64,000 nucleotides of DNA from Burkholderia sp. WP9 (GCF_900104795.1 NZ_FNTG01000002.1:3559264-3623263); one strand, 5' to 3'; positions 44,051 through 53,733 are shown, numbered from the stretch's first letter. Notes: generated by a model from the letters alone, not told the origin. Translations and numbers: made by a program.

Positions 44051-44966
44051 TCGAACTCTTGAAATGAGCGTGTTTACGGCCGTCGTCGAGGCCGGAAGCT
44101 TTATTGGCGCGGTCGATGCGCTGAGAATGTCCAAGGCCGCGGTCTCCCGTCATGTCGACTCCTTGGAGCAGCGTCTTGGCGTGCGCCTGCTACAGCGCAC
44201 CACGCGCCGGCTTTCGCTGACTGAGGAAGGCAGGCTCTTCTATCAACGCTCCAAAGAGATTCTGGTGGCCTTGGACGACGCCGAAACAGAAGTGAGCTCG
44301 CGGACGCAGGAACCGAGCGGACTGATCCGCGTCAATGTGCCGTTGACGTTTGGCATCATGCATCTGGCCCCGTTATGGGGTGCTTTCATGGAAACGCATC
44401 CGCAGGTCGATCTGGACATTACGCTCAACGACCGCGTCGTGGACCTCGTCGACGAAGGTTACGACCTCGCAGTCCGCATCAGCGCGCTGCCGGACTCATC
44501 ATTGGTGTGTCGCAAGCTTGCGGAGACGGAGATGCTTGCATGTGCATCACCGGGCTATCTTTCCCGTCACGGCGTTCCGACGCATCCGAAGGAACTGACT
44601 GCCCACCGGGTTATGGCGTACTCGCACCTGGCAGGGCGGGATGAATGGAAATTCGAAGGCCCAGATGGCGAGGTGGTCGTACGCACGCGCGCGCGTGTCT
44701 ATTCAAACAACGGAGACACCTGCCGCGCGATCGCATTGCGCGACGGCGGCATCATATTGCAACCCAGCTTCATGATTGGGGAGGATTTGAAGCGTGGGGA
44801 TCTTGTGAGAATACTGCCCGACTACCGTTCGGTTGAACTGGGAATTTACGCCGTGTATCCCAGCCGGAAGCAGTTGCCGATCAAAGTTCGCCGGCTTGTC
44901 GATTTTCTGTCCGACGCGTTTCTGGAACCAGCATGGGCGGTTACTCATTCACTGTCGCAAAACTGA
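44046..44966 (+). CDS. LysR-family transcriptional regulator
   Basis: This 306-residue protein starts MDRTLEMSVFTAVVEAGSFIGAVDALRMSKAAVSRHVDSLEQRLGVRLLQRTTRRLSLTEEG. The effector domain begins IRVNVPLTFGIMHLAPLWGAFMETHPQVDLDITLNDRVVDLVDEGYDLAVRISALPDSSLVCRKLAE. It is divergent from DUF4148 and the reductase/hydrolase/DoxX/LLM group. LysR (QorR-like) control of quinone reductase genes is a known arrangement, so it may sense an electrophile. Confidence 0.92.
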   Translation: MDRTLEMSVFTAVVEAGSFIGAVDALRMSKAAVSRHVDSLEQRLGVRLLQRTTRRLSLTEEGRLFYQRSKEILVALDDAETEVSSRTQEPSGLIRVNVPLTFGIMHLAPLWGAFMETHPQVDLDITLNDRVVDLVDEGYDLAVRISALPDSSLVCRKLAETEMLACASPGYLSRHGVPTHPKELTAHRVMAYSHLAGRDEWKFEGPDGEVVVRTRARVYSNNGDTCRAIALRDGGIILQPSFMIGEDLKRGDLVRILPDYRSVELGIYAVYPSRKQLPIKVRRLVDFLSDAFLEPAWAVTHSLSQN

Positions 44967-45272
44967 CACGCCGGACCAACTTTGCAATGACCGCGTTGTC
45001 CTTGCTGCCTCACCTCAGCGAGCGTCAGGCCGACTGTCACTGGCTCAATCTCGTCAAAAGGGTGTTCAACCCGGGCGATTTCTGAAGTGTCGGTCACGAC
45101 AGTCCGTGTTCTAGTGCAGATTGCGATTCTCATGGCCCACGCTGTGGCGAGGATTCGCTTTCCGGTCCCTACGCGGAGGACCCGTGTTTTTTCCATTCCA
45201 CGTCCTCCGCTCTCCACGATTCTGGATTTGTTCTAATCCGGGAAACTTGGATTTTTGACCGTCCCAAAGTGT
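44967..45272. other. 306-bp region between LysR and porin genes
   Basis: No supported gene. A minus-strand frame (44945-45193, about 83 residues from MEKTRVLRVGTGK) is open and not obviously random, but it overlaps the LysR end and has no recognised family. Confidence 0.4.
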
Positions 45273-46451
45273 CTAGAATTTGTGACGCATGCCGATACGC
45301 AGAAAGGTTTGCCTATCGCTGCTTGACGCAATCTGAGTATTGATCGCCGCGACAGCCGGTTTGCCGGATGAGCCTGTTCCTGAAGCCGACTGGTATATGC
45401 CAACAACGTACATGTCTGTTCGCTTTGACAGGAAATAGTCAACTCCCAACGCTGTCTGCAAATATTTCGCACCCGGGTTGGTAGCACCGTTCGACTCGCT
45501 GACGTCGCTTCCCTTCGTATAGTCGAATGCCGCGCCCACGAGCAGGGTGGGGGTCAGCTGATATTTGACATTGAGTTCCGCGTTATTGAACGTCGCCGTG
45601 CCGACATAGCCCTTCGTGTTAAGCGATGCGACCGCGCCAAGGTCCATAAACCTGATGTTGGAGTACGTCGCGCCAATCGTTGTCGCACCAAAGGTGTAAG
45701 CCGCGCCCAATGCGACGACCTGGTAGGTATTGGCTGAAACGAAGCCGCTGTAAACCGGCGTAGTGACAGACGACGCGGTGCTGGACGAAGTATTATTGCC
45801 GAACATGCTGCCATTGTTCGCTGCAGGTGTTCGGGCGTTCAGATAACCCACCCCAAGTACCAACGGACCGTTGACATAGCCGGCGCCTAGCGACCAGATC
45901 TGGTTCGACGTGAAGTTGCCTGCGACGCCGCCCATGCTATACGTGCCGCCGAATGTCAAACCGGCAAGATTCGCACTTGTGTACTTGATGGTGTTATTTG
46001 TGCGGTATGAGTTGTTAAGATTGTCGAGATCGCCCGGGTGAGCGCCCATGCTGCTTGCCCACTGGTCCCCGGACTCCAGCGGACCGACATAGTCCACGAC
46101 GGAATCGTATTGACGGCCTAGCGTAATCGTTCCGACGCCGCCGGACACACCGACATATGCCTGGCGGCCGAACATCAAACCGCCTTGACCAAGCTTTCCG
46201 GTGCTGACGTCAAAACCGTTCTCCAGCACGAAGACTGCCTTCATGCCACTGCCGAGATCTTCTGCGCCGCGTAGTCCCCATCGACTGGCTTGCAGGCCTC
46301 CGCTCGTCAGACTATAGAGCCGCTTCCCGCCAGCGTTGGAATTGTAGTTGACTCCCTCGTCGAGGATGCCATAGAACGTCATGTTGCTTTGCGCTTGACC
46401 AACGCTGGCGAGTGCACTCAGAACGCTGAGCGCAAAGTAATGCTTTTTCAT
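45273..46451 (-). CDS. Gram-negative porin (OmpC/Burkholderia type)
   Basis: This 392-residue protein has a signal peptide (MKKHYFALSVLSALASVGQAQ) and mature SNMTFYGILDEGVNYNSN. It shares with the porin at 37459 the conserved ASRWGLRGAEDLGSGMKAVFVLENGFDVSTG, FGRQAYVGVSGG and the terminal LRIGMRHKF. It is oriented with the amidohydrolase and MFS genes upstream (46638-49172) and could be part of that uptake unit. Confidence 0.94.
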   Translation of the reverse strand: MKKHYFALSVLSALASVGQAQSNMTFYGILDEGVNYNSNAGGKRLYSLTSGGLQASRWGLRGAEDLGSGMKAVFVLENGFDVSTGKLGQGGLMFGRQAYVGVSGGVGTITLGRQYDSVVDYVGPLESGDQWASSMGAHPGDLDNLNNSYRTNNTIKYTSANLAGLTFGGTYSMGGVAGNFTSNQIWSLGAGYVNGPLVLGVGYLNARTPAANNGSMFGNNTSSSTASSVTTPVYSGFVSANTYQVVALGAAYTFGATTIGATYSNIRFMDLGAVASLNTKGYVGTATFNNAELNVKYQLTPTLLVGAAFDYTKGSDVSESNGATNPGAKYLQTALGVDYFLSKRTDMYVVGIYQSASGTGSSGKPAVAAINTQIASSSDRQTFLRIGMRHKF

Positions 46452-46637
46452 CGATTGATCTCCAGAAGGGGCATGCTCTTTTTTTGAAATCCAAGGTCAC
46501 TGTATTCTCAAACGGACTACTAAATATATATTCGCGATCGAATAGAATTTTTCAACGAATCGCATCTCGTTGGATTTATGCTGATTTGTGACTGACGGGC
46601 AGGAAATCAAGAAATACAGCAATCGAAACGGAGCGCC

Positions 46638-47837
46638 CTACTGAAGGTACGTTTCCACGACCTTGACCCAATAGGTCGCCCCGAGACTGATGATGCGGTC
46701 ATTGAAGTCGTATTTTGGGTTGTGGCACATGCACCCACCCCACTGGCCGACGCCATTGCCGATGAACACGTAGCTACCCGGAACAGCCTGCGCCATCCAT
46801 GCAAAATCTTCGCTGGCAAGTACGGATTTCGTGTCGTGTAGCACATTCTCGGGACCGACGATCGCCGACGCGACACCGCGCGCGAGCGCCGTAGGGGATT
46901 CGGCGTTCATTACCACTGGCACCAGTTGCTTATAGTGAATCGAGGCTTCCACACCGAAGCACTGTGCCTGAGCCTCGACTATCCCGCGCACGCGTGCCTC
47001 AATGCGCTCACGGATCTCAGGGCTGGTTGAGCGTATATTGAGCATCAGTTCCACGGACTCGGGAATGACGTTGTGTGTTGCTCCTGCATGGATTGCGCCG
47101 ATGCTGACGACACCCGTGTCCGTCGCCGCGAGATTGCGCGCGACGATCGTTTGCAACGCCATGATGAGAGAGCCGGCGGCGACGATGGGGTCGCGTGTCT
47201 TGTCAGGCATTGCCCCATGACCACCCACACCTGTCAGCTTGATCGTTGCTATATCGGACCCCGCTAACATGTCGCCGTCCTTCACAACGAATTGACCGAC
47301 AGGGATGCCGGGCCCATTGTGCAGTGCGTACACGGCATCGCAAGGAAAGCGTTTGAATAAGCCGTCCTCGATCATCCGGCGTGCGCCGCCGAGGTTCTCC
47401 TCATCGGGCTGAAAAATCAGGTTTAGGGTGCCGTTGAATGACCGGCTTCGCGCAATATGTTTTGCTGCGGCGAGCAGGATGGCCGTGTGTCCGTCATGCC
47501 CGCAAGCGTGCATCTTTCCGGGCGTACGGCTCGCGTAGGGCAGACCAGTTTGCTCGAAGATCGGTAGCGCATCCATATCAGCGCGGATGCCGATCGTTCG
47601 TTTACTCGTTCCGAGCTTGAGTTGAGCAACGACGCCCATTCCGCCGATACCTGTGTAGACGCTGTAGCCCCAGTCTCGAAGCAGGCCTGCGACGAAATCA
47701 GCGGTCTCGTCGACGTCTGCCCCAAGTTCCGGATTCGCATGGAGACGACGCCGGATCTCGATGAACATTCCTTCCTCGGCCACGATTTCCGCGATCAGAC
47801 GGTCTTCAGCAAATCCCTTCTCCAAAACCAACGGCAT
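46638..47837 (-). CDS. M20-family amidohydrolase (hippurate hydrolase-like)
   Basis: This 399-residue metallopeptidase-fold enzyme has the M20D sequence landmarks: IRRRLHANPELGADVDETADFVAGLL, IRADMDALPI, KMHACGHDGHTAILL with the metal Cys/His, IFQPDEENLGGARRMIEDGLF, and C-terminal SEDFAWMAQAVPGSYVFIGNG. The family hydrolyses N-acyl amino acids such as hippurate and auxin conjugates. It lies downstream of an MFS gene (36 bp). Substrate unknown; an aromatic acyl amino acid is plausible from context. Confidence 0.92.
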   Translation of the reverse strand: MPLVLEKGFAEDRLIAEIVAEEGMFIEIRRRLHANPELGADVDETADFVAGLLRDWGYSVYTGIGGMGVVAQLKLGTSKRTIGIRADMDALPIFEQTGLPYASRTPGKMHACGHDGHTAILLAAAKHIARSRSFNGTLNLIFQPDEENLGGARRMIEDGLFKRFPCDAVYALHNGPGIPVGQFVVKDGDMLAGSDIATIKLTGVGGHGAMPDKTRDPIVAAGSLIMALQTIVARNLAATDTGVVSIGAIHAGATHNVIPESVELMLNIRSTSPEIRERIEARVRGIVEAQAQCFGVEASIHYKQLVPVVMNAESPTALARGVASAIVGPENVLHDTKSVLASEDFAWMAQAVPGSYVFIGNGVGQWGGCMCHNPKYDFNDRIISLGATYWVKVVETYLQ

Positions 47838-47873
47838 TTCTAGATCTCCATTCGTTGAAGTAGTGCGGCGCGC

Positions 47874-49172
47874 TCAGTCGGTGCGCCGCTCTTGCGCCGC
47901 TATCAGGCCGGCAAGCGAAATGAGGCTGCATACGACCATGTACCATGCGGGCGACATCTGGTTTCCGGTGGTGCTAATGAGCCACGTCACGATAAATTGG
48001 GCGAAGCCACCAAAGATCGAGACGCCTACACTGTAGACAACCGAAAGGCCGGTTGCCCGAACGTGCTTCGGGAACGATTCGAGCAGGAGCAACATCATCG
48101 GGATCGATGAGCCGGCAAGGCACGCTACCAGACACGCGATGATGACGAGTGCGATGCCAATATCGGTGGTGTGATTAAGCAACCAGAATGCTGGATAGAT
48201 CAAGACAGCCCCCATGACCATCGCGCACATCACCATGGGCTTCCTGCGCCCCAGGCGGTCCGCTACAAGGCCCGCGAGAGGTGCGCCGACCATCAATGTG
48301 GCGCCGGAGACGCATCCTGCCAGGAAGGCCGTGGACGGCGGTAAGTGCAGCACGCGAATCAGATACGTGGGCATGTAGAACACGACGACGTACATAGCGG
48401 CCGTGCTGCTGATGATCAGCGAGATGCCGATTATCAACTGGCGTTTATAGTTGGACAGGACTTCTCGGAAGGCGCTTTGGGGCCTAGGCGCGTCCGTGTG
48501 TGTTTCGTCGAGCGCCTGACGGATGTACATGCCCACAGGACCGATTAACAGTCCGAACAGGAAAGGTACCCGCCAACCCCACGTCTCGAGGTTCACTGGT
48601 GATAAGAGGTTCGACAACGCAAATCCGCTCAGAGCACCGATCAGTGCTGCTGCACCTTGGCTACCTACTTGCCAGCTCGTAAGAAAGCCGCGACTGGAGG
48701 GCCCGCTCGACTCCATGAGCAGGGTGGTCGATGCCCCAATTTCCCCGCCTGCTGAAAACCCCTGGATCAATCGTCCAATGACGATCAATATTGGAGCCAG
48801 CACTCCTATGCTCTTGTATGTCGGAGCTAGTCCGATGAGCGCAGTGCCTACGGCCATCATCATGATCGTCAGCGTCATTGCTGCTTTTCGACCAGCGCGG
48901 TCCGCATAATTGCCGATCAGCACACCACCGAGGGGGCGCATCACAAAGCCGATGCCGAACGTCGCTACGGCCATTAACAAGGAACCGAAAGGCGTGTCTG
49001 ACGGAAAAAATTGCTTTCCGATAAGAAGCGCGAAGAAGCTGTAAATCGTGAAATCGAACATCTCAAGACCGTTTCCGAGTGCTGTTGCGGCGATCAGCTT
49101 GAAATTTGACGCTCGGACCTCAGTGGATGCACTGATCGCCGAATCTACGGCCGGGCTATGCAGATTTGCCAT
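47874..49172 (-). CDS. MFS transporter, metabolite:H+ symporter (MHS) type
   Basis: This 432-residue membrane protein has an N-terminal ATALGNGLEMFDFTIYSFFALLIG, then PLGGVLIGNYADRAGRKAAMTLTIMMMAVGTALIGLAPTYKSIGVLAPILIVIGRLIQGFSAGGEIG, the MHS signature of proline/betaine and dicarboxylate-type symporters. The product is a probable importer of an organic acid or amide. It is upstream of the M20 gene and divergent from the LysR gene at 49358. Confidence 0.92.
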   Translation of the reverse strand: MANLHSPAVDSAISASTEVRASNFKLIAATALGNGLEMFDFTIYSFFALLIGKQFFPSDTPFGSLLMAVATFGIGFVMRPLGGVLIGNYADRAGRKAAMTLTIMMMAVGTALIGLAPTYKSIGVLAPILIVIGRLIQGFSAGGEIGASTTLLMESSGPSSRGFLTSWQVGSQGAAALIGALSGFALSNLLSPVNLETWGWRVPFLFGLLIGPVGMYIRQALDETHTDAPRPQSAFREVLSNYKRQLIIGISLIISSTAAMYVVVFYMPTYLIRVLHLPPSTAFLAGCVSGATLMVGAPLAGLVADRLGRRKPMVMCAMVMGAVLIYPAFWLLNHTTDIGIALVIIACLVACLAGSSIPMMLLLLESFPKHVRATGLSVVYSVGVSIFGGFAQFIVTWLISTTGNQMSPAWYMVVCSLISLAGLIAAQERRTD

Positions 49173-49357
49173 GACGATTCCGGTGGGGTGGTGGGTGTCG
49201 CGCGTTTGACGCGGTGATCCAACAATGAAGGCGTCAATTTGTTACCGCAATTCGTTTGTTTTTATGCCGATTACTTTTTCTTATCGCCAACTTTTACGTT
49301 TGCTGACGTTGGGCTATCCTCGCGTCTCCTCCTACGACACGGCAACGGATACTTCTA

Positions 49358-50311
49358 ATGAAACTTCACCAGCTTCGCTCGTTGATCGTGGTGGCAGAGA
49401 AGGGCAGCATTCGCGAGGCGTCCCGGGTGCTTCACATTACCCAGCCGGCGATTAGCAAGGCACTTTCCGATCTCGAAACTGAACTCGGGGCGCCGTTGCT
49501 TTTGCGGTTCAACAATGGTGTGCAACTGACTTCGTATGGGCAGAGTCTGGTCCGGCACGCGCGCGTCATCGAACTGGAGATGCAGCACGCGAAAGAGGAC
49601 ATCGACAATCTGCTAGGAATTGCTCGTGGCAATGTGACGGTAGGCGTCACACCAGCAACCGCAACTGGACCGTTTGCCGAGGCGCTTAAACGATTCATGC
49701 GGATGCACCCGCATGTCAGCGTCAACGTGCGTGAACTCCGGCCGCTACAGCTACAAGAGGGGCTGGCGGACGGTTCGATCGATTTGGGATTGGTTTCCCG
49801 TATCGGGCAACCAGTCGAACCACGGTTCCATTGGGAGGAGCTTTATACCATTCCGACCGCTTTAGCGGTTCGTGTGGATCACCCACTGCGCGGAAAGAAG
49901 TCCCTGCGTGAGCTGGCCCAGTCGGCATGGCTCAGTTGGGATGGTTTCGACGATGCAACAAGCCTGGTAGGGTCGCTCTTCAGCGCCAACGGTGTTGAGC
50001 CACCGTCTAGCGTGCTGCGCTGCACGTCGACAACGCTGTACGTGGAAATGGCGACGACGACGGATCTCATTAGCATGTGGAGTGCATTACCTTTCCACAT
50101 GCCCGAATACAACTCAAAACTGCGCCGAGTGCAGATATCAGAACCGTTGCCCAACATGACGATTGGCTTGATCTGCCGTGACCTGGCCCTCGCGACATCT
50201 ATCGCGAGGGCGTTGATCGACATGATTCGTGAGAGCAGCGGCAACATGGGAGCTACGTTCCGACGCGCTGGCGCAATTCCCCGCATCAAGCCACCGAAGG
50301 GGCGTGAATAG
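49358..50311 (+). CDS. LysR-family regulator of the MFS/amidohydrolase unit
   Basis: This 317-residue protein begins MKLHQLRSLIVVAEKGSIREASRVLHITQPAISKALSDLETELGAPLLLRFNNGVQLTSYGQSLVRHARVIELEM. The effector domain has VTVGVTPATATGPFAEALKRFMRMHPHVSVNVRELRPLQLQEGLADGSIDLGLVSR. This pattern belongs to the GbpR/CbsR-like LysR branch. Divergent from the MFS gene across 185 bp, so it most likely controls it. Confidence 0.92.
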   Translation: MKLHQLRSLIVVAEKGSIREASRVLHITQPAISKALSDLETELGAPLLLRFNNGVQLTSYGQSLVRHARVIELEMQHAKEDIDNLLGIARGNVTVGVTPATATGPFAEALKRFMRMHPHVSVNVRELRPLQLQEGLADGSIDLGLVSRIGQPVEPRFHWEELYTIPTALAVRVDHPLRGKKSLRELAQSAWLSWDGFDDATSLVGSLFSANGVEPPSSVLRCTSTTLYVEMATTTDLISMWSALPFHMPEYNSKLRRVQISEPLPNMTIGLICRDLALATSIARALIDMIRESSGNMGATFRRAGAIPRIKPPKGRE

Positions 50312-50390
50312 CACGGTGGTGGCGTCACAGGTGTTTAATTGCGATACCCAAAATGCCGCGAGGTCGGCTAACCGGGAAGACAGACAGGGT

Positions 50391-51026
50391 TTAGAGCAGT
50401 TGCTTGCTGCCGTCATCCCGACTGGAAGGCAGTCGCCAGCCAAAGTGCAGCGATACGAGCCGCAGCACAGTACATGCGACGGCTGTTGCCCACGGGGTCC
50501 ACACCGAGCTTGCGCCGGTGTAGCTGAGAAGAACCTCGACGCTGGCGCCTGCCAGCGCGGCGGAGGCGTAAATTTCCCGCTGCAGGATGCTTGGCACGCG
50601 TGACAGCAATATATCTCTGAGCACTCCGCCGCCCACGGCGCTGACCGTTCCCAGAACTATCGCGACTTCCGCGCCGGCATGGGCGGCCAAAGCCTTTTTC
50701 GCTCCCGCAACTGCAAACAGTCCAAGGCCGATGGAATCGAAAAGCTGTACGGGCGATTTCATTCGACACACCGTTGGGTAAGAGCACACGACCCAGGCGG
50801 CAGCGACCAGCGACACGGCCAGATACCGCCAGCTCGACAGGCCTACCGGCGGAAATGCGCCAAGGCACACGTCCCTCAAAATCCCACCGCCGCACGCGAC
50901 GATGAAGGTAATGGTCGCAATGCCGAACAGATCCAGCCGCTGCTGACGTGCCGCAACTGCGCCGCTTACGCCAAATGCAAACGTGCCCAACAGGTCGAGT
51001 ACCGTATAGATCAGATGGCTGTCCAT
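50391..51026 (-). CDS. TRIC/UPF0126-family membrane protein (trimeric intracellular cation channel)
   Basis: This 211-residue protein has six to seven membrane helices in two repeated units. The repeats share glycine motifs: DLLGTFAFGVSGAVAARQQRLDLFGIATITFIVACGGGILRDVCLG and DSIGLGLFAVAGAKKALAAHAGAEVAIVLGTVSAVGGGVLRDILL. The GGG-LRD motif twice is the family hallmark (YicG/YadS). Bacterial members conduct cations. It follows the M20 gene by 6 bp on the same strand, so they are probably co-transcribed. Confidence 0.92.
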   Translation of the reverse strand: MDSHLIYTVLDLLGTFAFGVSGAVAARQQRLDLFGIATITFIVACGGGILRDVCLGAFPPVGLSSWRYLAVSLVAAAWVVCSYPTVCRMKSPVQLFDSIGLGLFAVAGAKKALAAHAGAEVAIVLGTVSAVGGGVLRDILLSRVPSILQREIYASAALAGASVEVLLSYTGASSVWTPWATAVACTVLRLVSLHFGWRLPSSRDDGSKQLL

Positions 51027-51032
51027 CGCAGG

Positions 51033-52289
51033 CTATTCGGCGTTCCCGAACCAGGCGAAGGCCGCGCACAGCATCGCTTCAAGTCCGGTGCGCAAGGTTG
51101 GGTGCAGCAAAGGCGCGAACTGGGGTGAATGGTTGCTTGGGATAGTATTTATTTGTCGCGCGGCCTTGGCCTGTTCGTACACTTGCGGATCGGTACAGCC
51201 CACGAACCAAAACACGTATGGCACTTGCCATGCGCGGCCAAACACACTGAAATCCTCGCTAGCGGCTGCCGGCGCCGTTTCATAGGCGCGGTCGCCAAAC
51301 CAGGCACCGAAAGCTCCGGCCAGAGTGGCGGAGGCCTGTGCATCGTTGACCGTCAGCGGGTAGCGGTTGATCGTCGTGAACTCGGGATCGCGTGGTGCAT
51401 TGGACGCCGAGCATTCGGCGCAGCAGATTCGCTTGATGGCGCCCAGCATATAGTCGCGTACGTCCTCGTCGTAGGTGCGCACGTTCAGCTTCAGCGTGGC
51501 ATTGTCGGGGATGATGTTTTCCTTGGTGCCAGCCTGTAACGAGCCAACGGTAAGGACGGCCCGATCCTGCGGGGAGATTTCTCGCGATACGATGGTCTGC
51601 AGGCGCAGTACTGTCGATGCCGCCATGATGACCGGATCTACCGAGGTTTGCGGCTGGGAGCCGTGCGCGCCGCGGCCGAACAACTTGATTTTCAGGCTGT
51701 CACCGGCCGACAGAATGGTGCCGCTGCGATGACCGACGGTGCCAGCCGGCCCGACCATCACATGCTGACCAAGAACGATGTCGGGCTTGGGAAAGCGTTG
51801 GAGCATACCGTCGTCGAGCATGCTCTGCGCCCCCTTGCCCACTTCTTCGCCTGGCTGGAACACGGCTAGAAGCGTGCCGTGCCAGGTGTCGAGGTTCTCT
51901 GCCAATACCCGCGCCACGCCCATCAACCACGTGACATGCATGTCATGCCCGCAGGAATGGCACACAGGAACTTCCACGCCGTCTTCATCGCGGCTAACCA
52001 CATCGCTGGCGTAGGGCAGACCAGTGGCTTCAGCCATGGGCAGCGCGTCCATGTCGGCACGCAGCATTACCACCGGGCCTTCGCCGTTGCGCAGCACTCC
52101 GACAACGCCAGTCACGCCTATCTCTTGCGTAACATCGTAGCCATAACGCTCCAGATAGTCGGCGGCAATCTTCGCTGTGCGGAACTCGCACATCGATAGT
52201 TCGGGGTTACGGTGGAGATCTTTGTATACCTCCTCCAATTCAGGCAACAGGGCATCAAGCTCGGGGATTAACTTTTTTAAGGACGACAT
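51033..52289 (-). CDS. M20-family amidohydrolase, second copy
   Basis: The protein is 418 residues from MSSLKKLIPELDALLPELEEVYKDLHRNPELSMCEFRTAKIA at 52289, preceded by GGAATACCCG. It has the M20D set: LRADMDALPM, VCHSCGHDMHVTWLMGVARVL, FQPGEEVGKGAQSMLDDGMLQRFPKPDIVLGQH, and SEDFSVFGRAWQVPYVFWFVG. It resembles the enzyme at 46638 but is clearly diverged. The MarR gene at 52341 lies just upstream on the same strand. Probable N-acyl amino acid hydrolase. Confidence 0.92.
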   Translation of the reverse strand: MSSLKKLIPELDALLPELEEVYKDLHRNPELSMCEFRTAKIAADYLERYGYDVTQEIGVTGVVGVLRNGEGPVVMLRADMDALPMAEATGLPYASDVVSRDEDGVEVPVCHSCGHDMHVTWLMGVARVLAENLDTWHGTLLAVFQPGEEVGKGAQSMLDDGMLQRFPKPDIVLGQHVMVGPAGTVGHRSGTILSAGDSLKIKLFGRGAHGSQPQTSVDPVIMAASTVLRLQTIVSREISPQDRAVLTVGSLQAGTKENIIPDNATLKLNVRTYDEDVRDYMLGAIKRICCAECSASNAPRDPEFTTINRYPLTVNDAQASATLAGAFGAWFGDRAYETAPAAASEDFSVFGRAWQVPYVFWFVGCTDPQVYEQAKAARQINTIPSNHSPQFAPLLHPTLRTGLEAMLCAAFAWFGNAE

Positions 52290-52340
52290 CGGGTATTCCT
52301 TCAAATACAAAGGCGGCAAAGTGATGGGAAAACGGCTGCG

Positions 52341-52781
52341 TCAAGCAGGCGGTAGCAGGCTGTCCATCAGCTTGGATAGCAGACCATCAAGTGCCTTGCG
52401 TTCCTTAAGCGAAAGCGCCGACACGAGCCGATCTTCAAGTTCTGCACCCACGGCCGAGGAATCATCTGCGACCTGGGCGCCCATGGCCGTAGTGCGCAAG
52501 CCGACGCTGCGCCGATCGACAGGGTGGGGGTTGCGGGAGATGAGTTTGCGAGACTCCAGCAGCGATAGTGTCTTGGACAGCAGTGTTTTTTCCAGCAACG
52601 CGCGGGATGAAACTTCCTTGGGGGTGATGTCAGGGCAGGCGTGGATCAGGCGCAACACCCGCAATCCGCGCACATCCAGATTCCAATGCTGGAGATATAC
52701 AGCGTTAGCGTGCTCCATGAGTAGAGCACTGGTCATGTCCAGCTTGAAATTCAGAAAATCGGAATACACAGGAAACTCCAT
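52341..52781 (-). CDS. MarR-family transcriptional regulator
   Basis: This 146-residue protein has helix-turn-helix LRVLRLIHACPDITPKEVSSRALLEKTLLSKTLSLLESRKLISRNPHPVDRRSVGLRTTAMG. The wing DRRSVGLR is typical. The gene precedes the M20 gene by 51 bp and its start is 14 bp from the long palindrome at 52796-52836, its likely binding site. Confidence 0.92.
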   Translation of the reverse strand: MEFPVYSDFLNFKLDMTSALLMEHANAVYLQHWNLDVRGLRVLRLIHACPDITPKEVSSRALLEKTLLSKTLSLLESRKLISRNPHPVDRRSVGLRTTAMGAQVADDSSAVGAELEDRLVSALSLKERKALDGLLSKLMDSLLPPA

Positions 52782-52795
52782 GGCGGATAAGCAAA

Positions 52796-52836
52796 GTATA
52801 GCAAACTAGTTGAAATATTCAACTAGTTTGCTATAC
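52796..52836. promoter_or_regulatory. 41-bp perfect inverted repeat, probable MarR operator
   Basis: Arm GTATAGCAAACTAGTTGAA (52796-52814) is exactly complementary to the arm at 52818-52836 around the three-base centre ATA. It lies 14 bp upstream of the MarR start. Nineteen perfect base pairs with an AT-rich centre is far more than expected by chance. The length also allows two side-by-side MarR half-sites. Confidence 0.8.
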
Positions 52837-53101
52837 ACGGATTGTTCGTCCACCGGTGCAACGGACGCTGTGGAACGCGACCAGATGTAGTCACGCGCGA
52901 TTGTTGCAAGTATTGCAATCGAGTTTCCACAAATTAATTTTCATTTGGAACCGGTTCCAATATAGTATTCAGCAGAATTTCGCCAATGGCGCAATCAAAC
53001 CTGAACGTGAATTTCAACTTACCCAATGCTTGGGCCGGTCCAATTGGATTTGTCCGCGCCGGATGTAGTGACACGCCCGTTGACCGTTCCAGCAACCTCG
53101 A

Positions 53102-53731
53102 ATGCTCAGAGAAAAAATCAGTTCGGAATGCGATCCGGGCGCGCCAAATCTGTCCCGACGTCATGCGCTCAAGACACTCGCGGCTGCGACGCAGCTCGCG
53201 TTTCTTTCCCCTACAGCGGTGTTTGCGCAGGGGGCGCGGGTATCGGCGGCCAAGCGTGCAACGAGCGCGCCGTTGCTCGACGCAACGGCCTTCGTGCAAC
53301 TATCGAAAGCGCTGACCGGCCACGCGTCGATGAACGCGACTTTCGGTGCGCGTTTGTTCGCGACGCTGTGCGCTAGCGATAGTGTTTTTGCCGCGCAGGC
53401 AGCGGCGCTCGCGGATCAGATGCATTCAGGGCAGAGCCCGCAACAGCTACTTGCCGCCGCCAATGGTGCCGGGCTGCACGACATCGCGACTGCGATCGTC
53501 GCCGGCTGGTACACCGGCACCGTCACGCGCGACCAGCATTCGAAGATGGTCGCGTACGCGGATTCGCTGATGTACGCGACCGTCGCCGACGGTCTGAGCG
53601 CGCCGACTTACTGCGCAAACGGACCTCTTTGGTGGGAAAGGCAGCCGCCCGTCGCCGGCGTTTCGACGCCCGCCGAAGCCGCCAGAGCGCGTAGCGCCGC
53701 GCCTGCGCCCACCACGCAAAAACAGGCTTGA
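53102..53731 (+). CDS. Sugar dehydrogenase complex small subunit (FAD-GDH gamma-like, Tat-exported)
   Basis: This 209-residue protein has a twin-arginine signal (SRRHALKTLAAATQLAFLSPTAVFA). The mature part FVQLSKALTGHASMNATFGARLFATLCA ... ALADQMHSGQSPQQLLAA ... DIATAIVAGWYTGTVTRDQH ... YADSLMYATVADGLSAPTYCANGPLWWERQP is characteristic of gluconate/sorbitol/glucose dehydrogenase small subunits. The subunit carries the FAD subunit across the inner membrane by hitch-hiking and is needed for its maturation. Its stop overlaps the start region of the FAD subunit. Confidence 0.92.
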   Translation: MLREKISSECDPGAPNLSRRHALKTLAAATQLAFLSPTAVFAQGARVSAAKRATSAPLLDATAFVQLSKALTGHASMNATFGARLFATLCASDSVFAAQAAALADQMHSGQSPQQLLAAANGAGLHDIATAIVAGWYTGTVTRDQHSKMVAYADSLMYATVADGLSAPTYCANGPLWWERQPPVAGVSTPAEAARARSAAPAPTTQKQA

Positions 53732-53733
53732 AC

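Noticed and set aside
44945..45217. Minus-strand frame of about 90 residues
   Set aside because: It overlaps the LysR stop, has no recognised family and no ribosome binding site worth citing.
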